DNA from: Prochlorococcus sp. MIT 1341
GTDB taxonomy: Bacteria; Cyanobacteriota; Cyanobacteriia; PCC-6307; Cyanobiaceae
Assembly: GCF_034092415.1 (NCBI RefSeq)
Contig: NZ_CP139304.1
Location: 248,001-312,000 of the forward strand
Direction of reading: 5' to 3'
Length of the DNA stretch: 64,000 nucleotides
Shown here: piece by piece, positions 1 to 9,239 of the stretch
Layout of the letters: each line of letters opens with the position of its first letter
How positions within the stretch are numbered: the first letter of the stretch is position 1
Notes under the pieces: generated by a model
What the model was told of the DNA's origin: nothing
The model's input: only the letters and a program-made list of their open reading frames with translations
Database searches by the model: none
Position numbers and translations under genes: made by a program

Positions 1-111
1 TTTGCTCTAGCGCTTATCTCTAGCGTAAGGGAAGGAGTAAGAGCTAATGCCCTTTGGGAGAGTGGTTTGCGACCGTCCATCGACGTCACATCTTTAAAGA
101 TGAGCGAATAA
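1..111 (+). CDS. C-terminal end of an unidentified protein (partial)
   Basis: An open frame runs from the first base to a TAA at 109-111 and gives the last 36 residues of a protein whose start lies outside the window. The tail ends in DVTSLKMSE. I do not recognise the family from this fragment. It lies upstream of and on the same strand as the VOC-fold gene, with a gap of 57 bases. Confidence 0.6.
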   Translation, partial: FALALISSVREGVRANALWESGLRPSIDVTSLKMSE

Positions 112-168
112 TAACTATCCTGCCTGAATGTCCCTTTCTAATTCTTTTGATTCCTATTGGAAGACTAA

Positions 169-567
169 ATGGTTAAACCAATTGTCACATCACTTTTAGC
201 AGCTGCTAGGCCATATGAGCTAGCTGAGTTCTATTCCTATGCAATGGATGCAAAGATTGTTGCTGGATTTAATAAGAGTCACTGGCAAGTGACAAATTCA
301 CTTGGTTTCAAGATGCAAATTTATAAGCCATCCACTAAGAAGTCTGAACCATTCAAAGGAAACGCCTTGTCCATATGCCTCTATCGGCCCCCATCTACCA
401 ACCCTATCGATGCCTTACATAATTGGTGTAAGGAACTTCTCTTAAAGGGAGCCGCACTTTGTAGCGAAATTACTCTTGATGAATTTGGGGCGGAAACCTG
501 GATTGCTGATCCAGAGGGTAATTTGTTTCTTCTTGTAGTCCCTTCCGGAAACACTTTGACCCCATAG
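169..567 (+). CDS. VOC-superfamily (glyoxalase/bleomycin-resistance fold) protein
   Basis: A 132-residue protein with the layout of one vicinal-oxygen-chelate domain: an N-terminal strand followed by AARPYELAEFYS, and a C-terminal IADPEGNLFLL strand typical of the fold. The substrate cannot be told from sequence; such proteins include glyoxalases, dioxygenases and binding proteins. A GGAAG ribosome-binding site precedes the ATG by a few bases. It is followed closely by the uracil-DNA glycosylase gene and may be cotranscribed with it. The fold assignment is by motif only, so the enzymatic role is open. Confidence 0.7.
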   Translation: MVKPIVTSLLAAARPYELAEFYSYAMDAKIVAGFNKSHWQVTNSLGFKMQIYKPSTKKSEPFKGNALSICLYRPPSTNPIDALHNWCKELLLKGAALCSEITLDEFGAETWIADPEGNLFLLVVPSGNTLTP

Positions 568-594
568 AATTACCTTTGAAAGAGATGTGAGTTT

Positions 595-1209
595 GTGGAT
601 GACTTTTTGTCTAAAGCTTGTAGTAGTTGTAGGTCTTGCGACCTCTTTAAAAGCCGTAGGAAGATAGCTTTTAGTAGGGGCAACCCGTCTGCTAATTTTA
701 TGTTGATAGGCGAAGCACCTGGTTCTAAAGAAGACGAGCTTGGAATTCCTTTTGTTGGTAGATCAGGAAAGTTGTTAGATCAGCTTTTGGAGAGTGTTGG
801 TTTTAACACCGAATCGGATGTCTATATTTGCAATTTGATCAAGTGTCGACCACCTAATAATCGACGCCCAAGTAAGTCTGAATTAGCAGCCTGTCGATCT
901 TGGTTGGACAGGCAAATTAAGCTTGTCAACCCTAATGTTATTGCACTAGCAGGTTCAACTTCAGTAGCAGCGGTTCTTGAAACCAGCGAGTCAATTACAA
1001 AAATTCGTGGTGAATGGAGACTGTGGAAGGGGAGATGGGTAATGCCGCTTTTTCATCCTGCTTATCTTCTACGGAATCCTTCTGTTAAGGAAGAGTCACC
1101 TAAATCGCTTACTCGTAGTGATCTTATAGAAGTTAGGAATAAAATAAATACCTATGATTGTTCCATAGGGATTTCTGCGTTTAATACAGAAAGGAGAGAC
1201 TCACAATGA
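595..1209 (+). CDS. Family 4 uracil-DNA glycosylase (4Fe-4S)
   Basis: Removes uracil from DNA to start base-excision repair. Visible family 4 features are GEAPG at residues 39-43, the stretch [13 protein letters not shown], the CRPPNNRRP segment, and [10 protein letters not shown] with the active-site region His near 154. Cysteines at 12, 15, 84 and 100 have the spacing that binds the 4Fe-4S cluster in this family; C9 is an extra one. Length (204 aa) is normal. The start is GTG, preceded by AAAGAGATG. The stop codon overlaps the ATG of ispG (ATGA type), so the two are probably translationally coupled. Confidence 0.88.
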   Translation: MDDFLSKACSSCRSCDLFKSRRKIAFSRGNPSANFMLIGEAPGSKEDELGIPFVGRSGKLLDQLLESVGFNTESDVYICNLIKCRPPNNRRPSKSELAACRSWLDRQIKLVNPNVIALAGSTSVAAVLETSESITKIRGEWRLWKGRWVMPLFHPAYLLRNPSVKEESPKSLTRSDLIEVRNKINTYDCSIGISAFNTERRDSQ

Positions 1210-2432
1210 CAGAACTTGTTCACCAGGATCTCGATATTGATTCTAGGCGTTATGACACAACGATCCGACGTCGACCAACTAGAAGTGTCGCTGTAGGCGA
1301 TATCTCAATAGGTAGCGATCATCCTGTAAGAGTCCAGTCAATGATCAATGAAGACACCTTGGATATTGAAGGCTCTACAAATGCCATTCGACTGCTACAT
1401 GAAGCTGGCTGCGAAATTATTCGACTTACTGTTCCTTCATTGGCCCATGCGAAGGCTGTAGGTGAAATAAGAAATAAACTTAAAAAATCCTATATGAATG
1501 TACCTTTGGTAGCAGATGTACACCATAACGGGATGAAAATAGCTTTAGAAGTTGCTAATCATGTTGACAAGGTAAGAATCAATCCCGGTTTGTTTGTTTT
1601 TGAAACTCCTGACCCTTCTAGAACTGAATTTAAACAGGAAGAGATTGATTCCATAAAGGAAATGATTTATGAAAGATTTAAACCTTTAGTCTTGTTATTA
1701 AAAGAACAAAATAAAGCACTACGAATTGGTGTGAATCATGGTTCATTAGCTGAGCGAATGCTCTTTTCCTATGGAGATACACCTTTAGGTATGGTTAAAT
1801 CTGCCATGGAATTTATTAGTATCTGTGACCAACTTGACTATCACAATATCATTGTTTCAATGAAGTCTTCCAGGGCACCAGTTATGCTTGCTGCCTATAG
1901 ATTGATGGCCGATACTATGGATAAACATGGCTTTAATTATCCTTTGCATTTAGGAGTTACAGAGGCAGGCGATGGAGATTATGGACGAATAAAAAGTACA
2001 GCTGGTATTGCTACATTATTATCTGAGGGTCTTGGAGATACAATTCGTGTTTCTCTTACAGAGGCACCTGAGAAAGAAATACCTGTTTGCTATTCAATTT
2101 TGCAGGCTATTGGCCTCCGCAAAACAATGGTTGAATATATCAGTTGTCCTAGCTGTGGCAGAACCCTCTTTAATCTTGAGGAAGTTGTTCATAAGGTTCG
2201 TGAAGCCACGAAGCATTTGACAGGTCTAGATATTGCTGTAATGGGATGCATAGTTAATGGCCCTGGTGAGATGGCCGATGCAGATTATGGTTATGTAGGA
2301 AAAGGGCCAGGTGTAATTTCTCTCTATAGAGGACATGAGGAGATACGCAAGGTTGCAGAAGAAGATGGCGTAAATGCTCTAGTTCAATTAATAAAAGATG
2401 ATGGAAAATGGTTCGATCCTACTAATCACTAA
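1206..2432 (+). CDS. ispG: 4-hydroxy-3-methylbut-2-enyl diphosphate synthase (IspG/GcpE)
   Basis: Catalyses the reductive ring opening of methylerythritol cyclodiphosphate to HMBPP in the plastid-type isoprenoid (MEP) pathway, feeding carotenoid, phytol and quinone synthesis. The 4Fe-4S ligands are visible as C314 and C317 (CPSCGRT) and C348 in GCIVNGPGE, whose glutamate is the conserved catalytic residue. Length (408 aa) fits the cyanobacterial form without the plant insertion. It overlaps the upstream glycosylase gene by four bases, and ctpA begins shortly after it. Confidence 0.96.
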   Translation: MTELVHQDLDIDSRRYDTTIRRRPTRSVAVGDISIGSDHPVRVQSMINEDTLDIEGSTNAIRLLHEAGCEIIRLTVPSLAHAKAVGEIRNKLKKSYMNVPLVADVHHNGMKIALEVANHVDKVRINPGLFVFETPDPSRTEFKQEEIDSIKEMIYERFKPLVLLLKEQNKALRIGVNHGSLAERMLFSYGDTPLGMVKSAMEFISICDQLDYHNIIVSMKSSRAPVMLAAYRLMADTMDKHGFNYPLHLGVTEAGDGDYGRIKSTAGIATLLSEGLGDTIRVSLTEAPEKEIPVCYSILQAIGLRKTMVEYISCPSCGRTLFNLEEVVHKVREATKHLTGLDIAVMGCIVNGPGEMADADYGYVGKGPGVISLYRGHEEIRKVAEEDGVNALVQLIKDDGKWFDPTNH

Positions 2433-2463
2433 TTTCTTAGGCTTCAAAACAATACCTATAATT

Positions 2464-3816
2464 ATGAGTTCAATTTTTCCTATTCTCAAGAGAAAGACCG
2501 CTAGAAATTTAATTTTAGTTTTCTTAGGCCTGAGTTCTTTTCATCCTAAGATATTATATTCAGCACCTTTTTTTCAGTTCCCAAATAGTAATTCTGTAAA
2601 TATTAAAGATAGTCCAAAAGAACTAATTGATCAGGTATGGCAAATAATTTATAGGGATTTTTTAGATGCATCAGGCAACTATAATTCTGTTAAATGGATT
2701 GATATTAGGAAGGAAATTCTCTCTAGAAAATATGTTGATAGAACTCAATCATACAATGCTATTAATGATATGCTTGCACGACTAGACGATCCCTATACAA
2801 GGTTTCTCGATCCAAAGCAATTTAAGGAGATGAGGATAGATACTTCTGGCCAGCTTTCTGGAGTTGGTATTCAACTTTCTGTAGATGATGAGACAAGTAA
2901 ATTAATAGTTGTTTCACCAATTGAAGGGACTCCGGCATTTAAAGCAGGTGTATTACCTAAAGATGTAATTACTGAGATTGATGATAAATCAACTAAAGAT
3001 ATGTCTATTGAGACTGCAGTTAAACTAATTAGAGGTAAAGAGGGAACTTCTGTAACGCTTGGTCTCGAGAGAAATGGAGCCAAAGTGAAAGTCGAACTGA
3101 TTAGGGCAAAAATAGAAATAACCTCACTAAATAGTCATCTTAATATTACACAGTCAGGATTCAAGGTTGGATATATTAGGTTAAGGCAGTTTAGTGCAAA
3201 TGCATCTCGGGAAATGCGAAATGCAATTAATATTCTTCAATCAAAAGGTGCTGAAGGGTATGTTTTGGATTTACGAAGTAATCCCGGAGGTCTTCTTGAA
3301 GCAAGTGTAGATATAGCACGTCAATGGTTGAATAAAGGGACAATAGTTAGCACATTAACAAAGACAGGAATACAGGACGTAAGGAAGGCCAATGGAAGTG
3401 CACTAACAGAGCGACCAATCATCATTTTAGTTAACGAAGGATCAGCAAGTGCTAGTGAAATTCTTTCAGGTGCTATTCAAGATAATAAACGAGGTTTGCT
3501 TGTTGGTAAGAAAACATTTGGCAAGGGCCTTGTTCAATCTGTTCGTGCTTTGTCAGACGGGTCTGGCCTTACAGTTACTATTGCGAGATACCTTACTCCC
3601 TTAGGAAGAGATATTCATAAGCATGGAATTAAACCTGATGTTGAGGTTGGATTATCAACAAAAGAATTAGAAACACTTACAGTAGATCAACTTGGTACAA
3701 ATAAGGATCCGCAATACCGGATAGCGGAAAATTTGTTAGTTAAGAGAATAATAGAAAACAATACAGGCCTTACTTTGAATTCAGCTAATTCAAATTTTGT
3801 ATATACTTTAAATTAA
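2464..3816 (+). CDS. ctpA: Carboxyl-terminal processing protease (S41 family)
   Basis: A periplasmic or lumenal serine protease. In cyanobacteria CtpA-type enzymes mature the D1 protein of photosystem II, but paralogues exist and this one cannot be assigned to D1 from sequence alone. From the ATG at 2464 the product is 450 aa with a basic and then hydrophobic signal segment, a PDZ region (GVGIQLSVDDE... through GAKVKVELI) and the S41 core with DLRSNPGG, the SASE serine near residue 340 and KTFGKG lysine near 363. The frame stays open to 2398 inside ispG, but the internal ATG gives the better signal peptide and avoids the overlap. Confidence 0.9.
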   Translation: MSSIFPILKRKTARNLILVFLGLSSFHPKILYSAPFFQFPNSNSVNIKDSPKELIDQVWQIIYRDFLDASGNYNSVKWIDIRKEILSRKYVDRTQSYNAINDMLARLDDPYTRFLDPKQFKEMRIDTSGQLSGVGIQLSVDDETSKLIVVSPIEGTPAFKAGVLPKDVITEIDDKSTKDMSIETAVKLIRGKEGTSVTLGLERNGAKVKVELIRAKIEITSLNSHLNITQSGFKVGYIRLRQFSANASREMRNAINILQSKGAEGYVLDLRSNPGGLLEASVDIARQWLNKGTIVSTLTKTGIQDVRKANGSALTERPIIILVNEGSASASEILSGAIQDNKRGLLVGKKTFGKGLVQSVRALSDGSGLTVTIARYLTPLGRDIHKHGIKPDVEVGLSTKELETLTVDQLGTNKDPQYRIAENLLVKRIIENNTGLTLNSANSNFVYTLN

Positions 3817-3824
3817 AATCTGAA

Positions 3825-4793
3825 TTATTTACTCATTTTTAACATTAACTTAATTGGTGCTATGGCTTTGTTCCTTATTTTTTCGTCTATAATAATCTCT
3901 GGCTTCATATTTAATAGAGAGAGATATATTTTTTCAAGAGTATTTAAGCGCATGTAGGGGCAGGCATTGCAACTACATCCATCTATGCCAGGAACTTCCA
4001 GAAACTTTTTTGAGGGCTGCTTTTTTTTCATCTGATGCAGAATTCCAGGTTCCGTAAGAACAATGAATGAATCAGCAGAACTTTCATCACTTCTTGCAAG
4101 TAATTTGCTCGTAGATCCTATGAAATCTGCCAAATCCAATAGATTTTGTTGGCATTCAGGGTGAGCCAATACTTCCGCTTTTGGATATTCCATAATAAGT
4201 TTTAAAAGTGCTTCTTCGCTAAAATTTTCGTGTACCTGACAACTACCGGGCCATAAAGTAAGTTTTCTACCACTTTGGTTTTGTACCCACCTTCCTAGGT
4301 TTTGATCAGGTGCAAAGATTAATTGTATATTTTCTGGAATTTTTCTGATTAAATCAACAGCATTACTACTAGTACATATTAGGTTGCTTTGAGCCTTAAC
4401 TTCAGCCGAGCAATTGATATAGCTAACAACATAATGGTTAGGATATTTTGCTCTAAATTTCGCGAAATCATCCGAGTTACAGTCATCAGCTAAATTACAA
4501 CCTGCATCAAGATCTGGAATCAATACAGTCTTTTCAGGGTTTAGTATTTTTGCTGTTTCTGCCATAAAGTGAACACCACTAAAGACAATTACATCAGCAT
4601 TTGTTTTTTCCGCTTTTCTTGATAGCTCGAGTGAGTCGCCTACAAAGTCTGCAATATCCTGAATATCATTATCTTGGTAATAATGGGCCAAAATTACTGC
4701 GTTACGTTCAGTTTTAAGAACGTCAATAGCCTTTATGAGTTCAGGCTTGTTTTTGGGGACCTCTACTGTCCTATTTTCTGTTCCTGCTTTCAT
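3825..4793 (-). CDS. nadA: Quinolinate synthase A
   Basis: Condenses iminoaspartate with dihydroxyacetone phosphate to quinolinate in de novo NAD synthesis; oxygen-sensitive 4Fe-4S enzyme. The protein shows AHYYQDNDIQDIADFVGDSLELS near residues 36-58, SNAVDLI, PDQNLGRWV, WPGSCQVHE and AHPECQ, all typical of NadA, and a C-terminal GCSCNACPYM with cluster-ligand cysteines. Length (322 aa) is normal. It is convergent with ctpA across a gap of only eight bases, so there is no room for a private terminator. Confidence 0.95.
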   Translation of the reverse strand: MKAGTENRTVEVPKNKPELIKAIDVLKTERNAVILAHYYQDNDIQDIADFVGDSLELSRKAEKTNADVIVFSGVHFMAETAKILNPEKTVLIPDLDAGCNLADDCNSDDFAKFRAKYPNHYVVSYINCSAEVKAQSNLICTSSNAVDLIRKIPENIQLIFAPDQNLGRWVQNQSGRKLTLWPGSCQVHENFSEEALLKLIMEYPKAEVLAHPECQQNLLDLADFIGSTSKLLARSDESSADSFIVLTEPGILHQMKKKQPSKKFLEVPGIDGCSCNACPYMRLNTLEKIYLSLLNMKPEIIIDEKIRNKAIAPIKLMLKMSK

Positions 4794-4839
4794 TGCTAGA
4801 AATCTAAGGCAGAATTGTTTAAGAGCTTAACCATTCAAG

Positions 4840-5691
4840 CTGTCTTCTCTTAAAGTTGTAATTGCGGGTGATCTGCATGGAGTTTGGGGTGAAGAGGACC
4901 AGTTGGTCCTTTCTGCGCTTCATCCAGATCTCGTTTTGTTTGTTGGTGACCTTAGTGATGGTGATATCAGAATTGCCAAATCTATTACACAACTTCCTTT
5001 CCCAAAGGCTGTAATCCTAGGTAATCACGATAGGGGTGGCGATCCATCAGGAAATGTTCTTCAATCCCAATTAAGACTACTAGCAGGGCTCCATTGTGGA
5101 TGGAAGCATCTTTACTGGGAGGAATTGGGTGTCTCTGTTGTAGGAGCTAGACCCTGCAGCGGAGGAGGAGGTTTTCATCTATCTGAAGCTGTTAAAAATG
5201 TATTTGGTCCTATAACAATTGAAGAGTCTGTCGATAGGATTGTATCTGCTACGAAGCGGGCTCAAGAGGATATCCCATTAATTATCTTGGCTCATTCTGG
5301 CCCTACAGGACTTGGTTCTGACTCAAATTCAATTTGTGGGAGAGATTGGAAAAAACCTGCAATTGATTGGGGCGATAAAGATTTAGCCTTGGCAATAGAC
5401 AAAATTAGAGAATTTCGCAATCCTGAGTTAGTTGTGTTCGGCCATATGCATCATCAACTTTACCGAGGAGGAGGTATTAGGAAAACTTTTTACAAAGATC
5501 AATTTGGAACTTTCTATTTAAATACAGCTTGCGTACCTCGTCGAGTTAAAGATAGAGATGGAAACATCTTAAGTTGTTTTTCTCAGGTTGATATTCTTGA
5601 AGGGAAAGTAATATTTGCAGCACACCTTTGGATTGCTAGTAATGGAAGGATTGTTTATCAAGAGACTTTGCTTGATAAAAAGATAGGTTAA
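4840..5691 (+). CDS. Calcineurin-like metallophosphoesterase, probable non-canonical start
   Basis: A cyanobacterial/plastid metallophosphatase (TIGR04168-like by motif memory); substrate unknown. The metal-binding motifs are GDLHG (codons at 4867-4881), GDLSDGD, GNHD, AHSG and FGHMHH. The first motif lies upstream of the first ATG/GTG/TTG codon of the frame, which is a TTG at 4903. The frame is open back to a TAA at 4828-4830 and contains no usual start before 4903; CTG at 4840 or ATT at 4861 are the only weak candidates. I place the start at CTG 4840 because losing GDLHG would remove essential metal ligands. The GAAGAGGA before the TTG is explained by Glu-Glu-Asp codons. Confidence 0.75.
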   Translation: MSSLKVVIAGDLHGVWGEEDQLVLSALHPDLVLFVGDLSDGDIRIAKSITQLPFPKAVILGNHDRGGDPSGNVLQSQLRLLAGLHCGWKHLYWEELGVSVVGARPCSGGGGFHLSEAVKNVFGPITIEESVDRIVSATKRAQEDIPLIILAHSGPTGLGSDSNSICGRDWKKPAIDWGDKDLALAIDKIREFRNPELVVFGHMHHQLYRGGGIRKTFYKDQFGTFYLNTACVPRRVKDRDGNILSCFSQVDILEGKVIFAAHLWIASNGRIVYQETLLDKKIG

Positions 5692-5802
5692 TTATATTTC
5701 CTCCTGTTTTATGTGATTTCTGAATTTCTGTTTTTAATATTTGGATATCTATCTTCGATAGGGCTAAATTGAGGTTTTAGGTTGTTTGTATATAAAATAT
5801 CT

Positions 5803-6600
5803 TCATTCACTATTAGTTTTGGGGGTTAGGATAGCTTGTGCTACTAAATAGGCAGCTATTATTGATCCTATAAACCCTAAGCAATTTCTCGCAACGGGTA
5901 GTAATTCAGTTGTCCTTGTTATTACTGGAGCTATACCAAATATACCAAAGAGCATTATCCATAAAGGGGAAAATAATGCTAACCATCCCCAAGAAATAAT
6001 AGCACCTTCTTTTTTAGGAAAGGCGGCAAAGCCGGCTATAAGACCTCCAAGTATTGATGTTACTAAAGACCATAGAGATTGCTCTTTGGGTAATCCTGGA
6101 ACCAGCTGACATCCACCACGGTCGAGGCATGTCTCTATGGCATTAATAGCTCCCAAGACAGAGCCATCTTCTCCATTATCTCTCACATAATATTGATTAC
6201 CATACCTTGTTTGTAATTCAACCCAAAATAATCTTGGCATTAACGCAAATAAAGCATCGCCTACGTTGAAATTCAGAAGGTTACCCCCCCTTGGATCAGC
6301 TATTACAAGTACGCTTCGCTCGTCTAGTTGCCAAAAATCCCTTACCGCTAGTCCAGGTGTTTTCTCGAATTGAGTCAATACCCTTAATTTCCAACCGGTT
6401 TCATTCTCGTATTCTTGCAGTGAGTTATCTAATGTAGTTCTTTGTTGCTCTGTAAGGACTCGAGCAAGATCTATCACAGATGTTTGATGGTCTGGTAGTA
6501 AATCAGGGTTGTCATAGGCGAAAGCGGCCTGGCTTAGGATCAACGATAGGATTAGGCAAAGCAATGCTGTAAAGCATCTTTGCCTCTGCTCGACACGCAT
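5803..6600 (-). CDS. TPM-domain protein, Psb32/TLP18.3-like
   Basis: A thylakoid or periplasmic membrane-anchored protein with a TPM domain, a family linked to photosystem II repair (Psb32 in cyanobacteria, TLP18.3 in plants). Starting at 6600 the protein is about 265 aa with a signal peptide ending near SQAAFA, the TPM motif IDLARVLTEQQRTTLDNSL, RSVLVIADPRGGN, and C-terminal hydrophobic segments. The frame runs on to 6675, but that extension would overlap the divergent methyltransferase gene and hide the signal peptide. The family call is good; the precise role is inferred. Confidence 0.8.
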   Translation of the reverse strand: MRVEQRQRCFTALLCLILSLILSQAAFAYDNPDLLPDHQTSVIDLARVLTEQQRTTLDNSLQEYENETGWKLRVLTQFEKTPGLAVRDFWQLDERSVLVIADPRGGNLLNFNVGDALFALMPRLFWVELQTRYGNQYYVRDNGEDGSVLGAINAIETCLDRGGCQLVPGLPKEQSLWSLVTSILGGLIAGFAAFPKKEGAIISWGWLALFSPLWIMLFGIFGIAPVITRTTELLPVARNCLGFIGSIIAAYLVAQAILTPKTNSE

Positions 6601-6646
6601 AAGATTATCTTTCTCTATTGTATTCTGTCTGATTATCTGACCTTCT

Positions 6647-7852
6647 GTGAATAGTTGCCCAAATTGGTTGAACAAGAAGATTTCTCAGGCGGGAGGTAAT
6701 ATTCCATTTAGAGATTATATGTCCCATGCACTTAATGATCCTGAGCATGGGGCATATGGATCTTCAAAACTACGAATAGGAAAACAAGGAGATTTCGTTA
6801 CTTCACCATCCCTAGGTTCGGAATTTGCTAAATTATTAACAATTCAAATAGTGGACTGGTTTAAACAAATTGAAGAGCATCTTGGTGAGAATGAACGAAT
6901 TACTCTTGTAGAGATTGGTCCTGGAGAAGGCACCCTATTGGCCGATATGATTTCAGAATTGAGACTAATATACCCATCTATTCTACTAAGGCTTGAGGTT
7001 GTATTAATTGAATATAATATCTCTATGATATCCAATCAAAAAGAAAAACTTGCATCTGTTATAGATATTCCTATTCACTGGAGAACATTTCAGGAAATTT
7101 ACCAAAATCCTATAACTGGAATTCTGATTGCTCATGAGATGCTGGATGCTCTACCTGTAGAAAGATTTATATGGTCAAATGGTAGTCTTTGGAGGCAGGG
7201 TGTTTGCTTGCATAACGATAATAATCAAATCTCTTTAGCCCTTACAAAACTTCCAATCCCACCTACATTATCTGCACAACTTATAGATGCTAAAAAGTTT
7301 TTTGGGATTACAATTCCACCTGAAAATGTGCCAGAAGGTTGGTGTAGTGAATGGCATTGTGAACTTGAAAATTGGTTCTCAATGGCGTTCCAATCGATTA
7401 AACAGGGTTTATTATTAGTTGTTGACTATTGCCTTGAAGCTAAACATTATTATTCTCCAGAACGTACTTCTGGAACACTATTAGCATATAAAAAGCAAAC
7501 AGCAAACGAGGATTTTCTAGTTGATCCTGGATTTTGCGATCTCACAGCACATTTATGTATAGAGACTCTCTTGGGATTTGCTCAGCGTAGTGGTTGGGAT
7601 TTTCTTGGACACGTGAAGCAAGGAGAAGCGCTACTGGCGTTAGGTCTGGCAGATAAATTATATTCACTTCAGAAATTTTCAAACAAAGACTTAAAGATAG
7701 CCCTCTCTAAGAGAGAAGAACTTTTAAGATTAGTTTGTCCCTCCGGTCTTGGTTCTTTTTACTGGTTTGCCTTTCAAAAAAGTCTATATAATCAAACTAG
7801 TGACATCAGATCTGGTGTTCGAACCCTGTTCTTAGAAGAACCTATTGCTTAA
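6647..7852 (+). CDS. MidA/NDUFAF7-family SAM-dependent methyltransferase (COG1565)
   Basis: A 401-aa class I methyltransferase of the family whose mitochondrial member methylates an arginine of complex I; in cyanobacteria NDH-1 assembly is a possible but unproven target. Visible are the N-terminal PFRDYMSHALNDPEHGAYG, GDFVTSPSLGSEFAKLL, the SAM loop EIGPGEGTL near residues 88-96, and IAHEMLDALPVERF. It is divergent from the TPM gene. The 3' end overlaps the convergent aroB by 21 bases. Confidence 0.88.
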   Translation: MNSCPNWLNKKISQAGGNIPFRDYMSHALNDPEHGAYGSSKLRIGKQGDFVTSPSLGSEFAKLLTIQIVDWFKQIEEHLGENERITLVEIGPGEGTLLADMISELRLIYPSILLRLEVVLIEYNISMISNQKEKLASVIDIPIHWRTFQEIYQNPITGILIAHEMLDALPVERFIWSNGSLWRQGVCLHNDNNQISLALTKLPIPPTLSAQLIDAKKFFGITIPPENVPEGWCSEWHCELENWFSMAFQSIKQGLLLVVDYCLEAKHYYSPERTSGTLLAYKKQTANEDFLVDPGFCDLTAHLCIETLLGFAQRSGWDFLGHVKQGEALLALGLADKLYSLQKFSNKDLKIALSKREELLRLVCPSGLGSFYWFAFQKSLYNQTSDIRSGVRTLFLEEPIA

Positions 7853-8950
7853 TTTTTTGATACATAACATTATCTCATCTTTACTTACATCATCCCTTAT
7901 CTGAGCACCACCTAAACCTTTTGGAAGGATAAATCGAATCCTCCCCTCTTTGACTTTCTTATCACTTAATAGTGATTTCCAAAATTCATTGAAATTGATT
8001 TCTGGCCAAGATGTTGGCAGGCCAAGGTTTTTTAGCAATGTTAATTGCCGATTTGCCTCCGCTTGTGTCCAACAATTTTTCTGAATTGCAAGTGTTCCTG
8101 CAGCTACCATCCCAATTGCAATAGCTTCTCCATGCAGGAAATTTCCATACCCACATATTTTCTCAATAGCATGACCAAAAGTATGGCCGTAATTCAAAAT
8201 TGCCCTTTGACCAGCCTCTAACTCATCTGAAACGACTACATTTACCTTTGCATTGGCAGACCTTTTGAGAATATCTTCTATCTGTATATTGCTGAGGTCT
8301 GAGAATTCATTTATGAATTTAAATTGCTCTAATTTTGAAAATAGAACAGAGTCGTAAATGACGCCATATTTGACAACTTCCGCCATTCCAGCTCTAAATT
8401 CTCTTGAGGGAAGTGTCTTTAATGTCATTGGATCTATTAAAACTAGTTTAGGTTGATGAAAAGCTCCTATAAGATTTTTACCGCCTGGATGATTAACCCC
8501 AGTCTTACCGCCAATTGATGCATCAACCATTGCAAGTAAGGTTGTTGGTACTTGTATAAATGCTACGCCTCTTAACCATGTAGCTGCTGCAAACCCTGTC
8601 ATATCTCCAACTATCCCCCCACCTAGTGCAATCATTAGAGAATCTCTCTCTAGTTGATGCTCATATGCTGCATTATGGATCATAGTAATGCTTTCTAATG
8701 TTTTATTCTTTTCACCGGAATCTACAAGAATTAGTTTTGGATTAAAGTTACTCTTTTTAAGTGTTTGTATACATAATTGTCCATAATGCTCCGAAATATC
8801 TGTATTAGAGACTATTAGGATTTTTGTATCAGATTTAAATCCTGCTTTTTTGACTTCTTCTCCAAGCCCCTCTAAACCAGGCTCACCAATGACGACTTCA
8901 TATGATCGATCACTCAATGGAACATTGATACGGTTGCCTGTTTTTGTCAT
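7832..8950 (-). CDS. aroB: 3-dehydroquinate synthase
   Basis: Second enzyme of the shikimate pathway; NAD- and zinc-dependent cyclisation of DAHP to 3-dehydroquinate. Visible are the NAD-binding GGGIVGDMTGFAAATWLRG, PTTLLAMVDASIGGKTGVNH, and zinc ligands in AEVVKYG and NYGHTFGHAIE. Length (372 aa) is normal and the ATG lies at 8950. Its last 21 bases overlap the end of the convergent methyltransferase gene, so both stop codons lie inside the partner gene. Confidence 0.96.
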   Translation of the reverse strand: MTKTGNRINVPLSDRSYEVVIGEPGLEGLGEEVKKAGFKSDTKILIVSNTDISEHYGQLCIQTLKKSNFNPKLILVDSGEKNKTLESITMIHNAAYEHQLERDSLMIALGGGIVGDMTGFAAATWLRGVAFIQVPTTLLAMVDASIGGKTGVNHPGGKNLIGAFHQPKLVLIDPMTLKTLPSREFRAGMAEVVKYGVIYDSVLFSKLEQFKFINEFSDLSNIQIEDILKRSANAKVNVVVSDELEAGQRAILNYGHTFGHAIEKICGYGNFLHGEAIAIGMVAAGTLAIQKNCWTQAEANRQLTLLKNLGLPTSWPEINFNEFWKSLLSDKKVKEGRIRFILPKGLGGAQIRDDVSKDEIMLCIKKLSNRFF

Positions 8951-8999
8951 GAATTCGCAATGATGATCGAGGTTTTTCTAACTTTTAAAGAATTTTAGG

Positions 9000-9239
9000 T
9001 TGTACTTATACTTTAGCTTAATGCTTTATTGGTATTCGTTTGGATATATACAGCAGCTTTGTCAGGCTAGTAGAACCTATAATTGGTTGATCAAAGCATA
9101 TTTAGTACTATTTTATTTCCCTATCTCCATTTATCTCTATTTGAGATTTCTTCACTTTCCTAGCCCTACTGCCTTTCAAATATTTATAAATATGACTGGC
9201 TTGTCGTTCTTCTATTCGGCATACTTTCTTTATACATGA
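9000..9239 (+). CDS. Possible small hydrophobic protein before purK
   Basis: A 79-residue frame starting at TTG and rich in Tyr, Phe and Leu, able to form two membrane segments. Its stop overlaps the purK ATG (ATGA), which would suit translational coupling. No motif is recognised, there is no clear ribosome-binding site, and this base composition easily creates hydrophobic frames by chance. It may simply be the purK leader. Weak call. Confidence 0.25.
   Translation: MYLYFSLMLYWYSFGYIQQLCQASRTYNWLIKAYLVLFYFPISIYLYLRFLHFPSPTAFQIFINMTGLSFFYSAYFLYT

Noticed and set aside
2008-2220. 70-residue plus-strand frame inside ispG
   Set aside because: Out-of-frame shadow of a well-identified gene.
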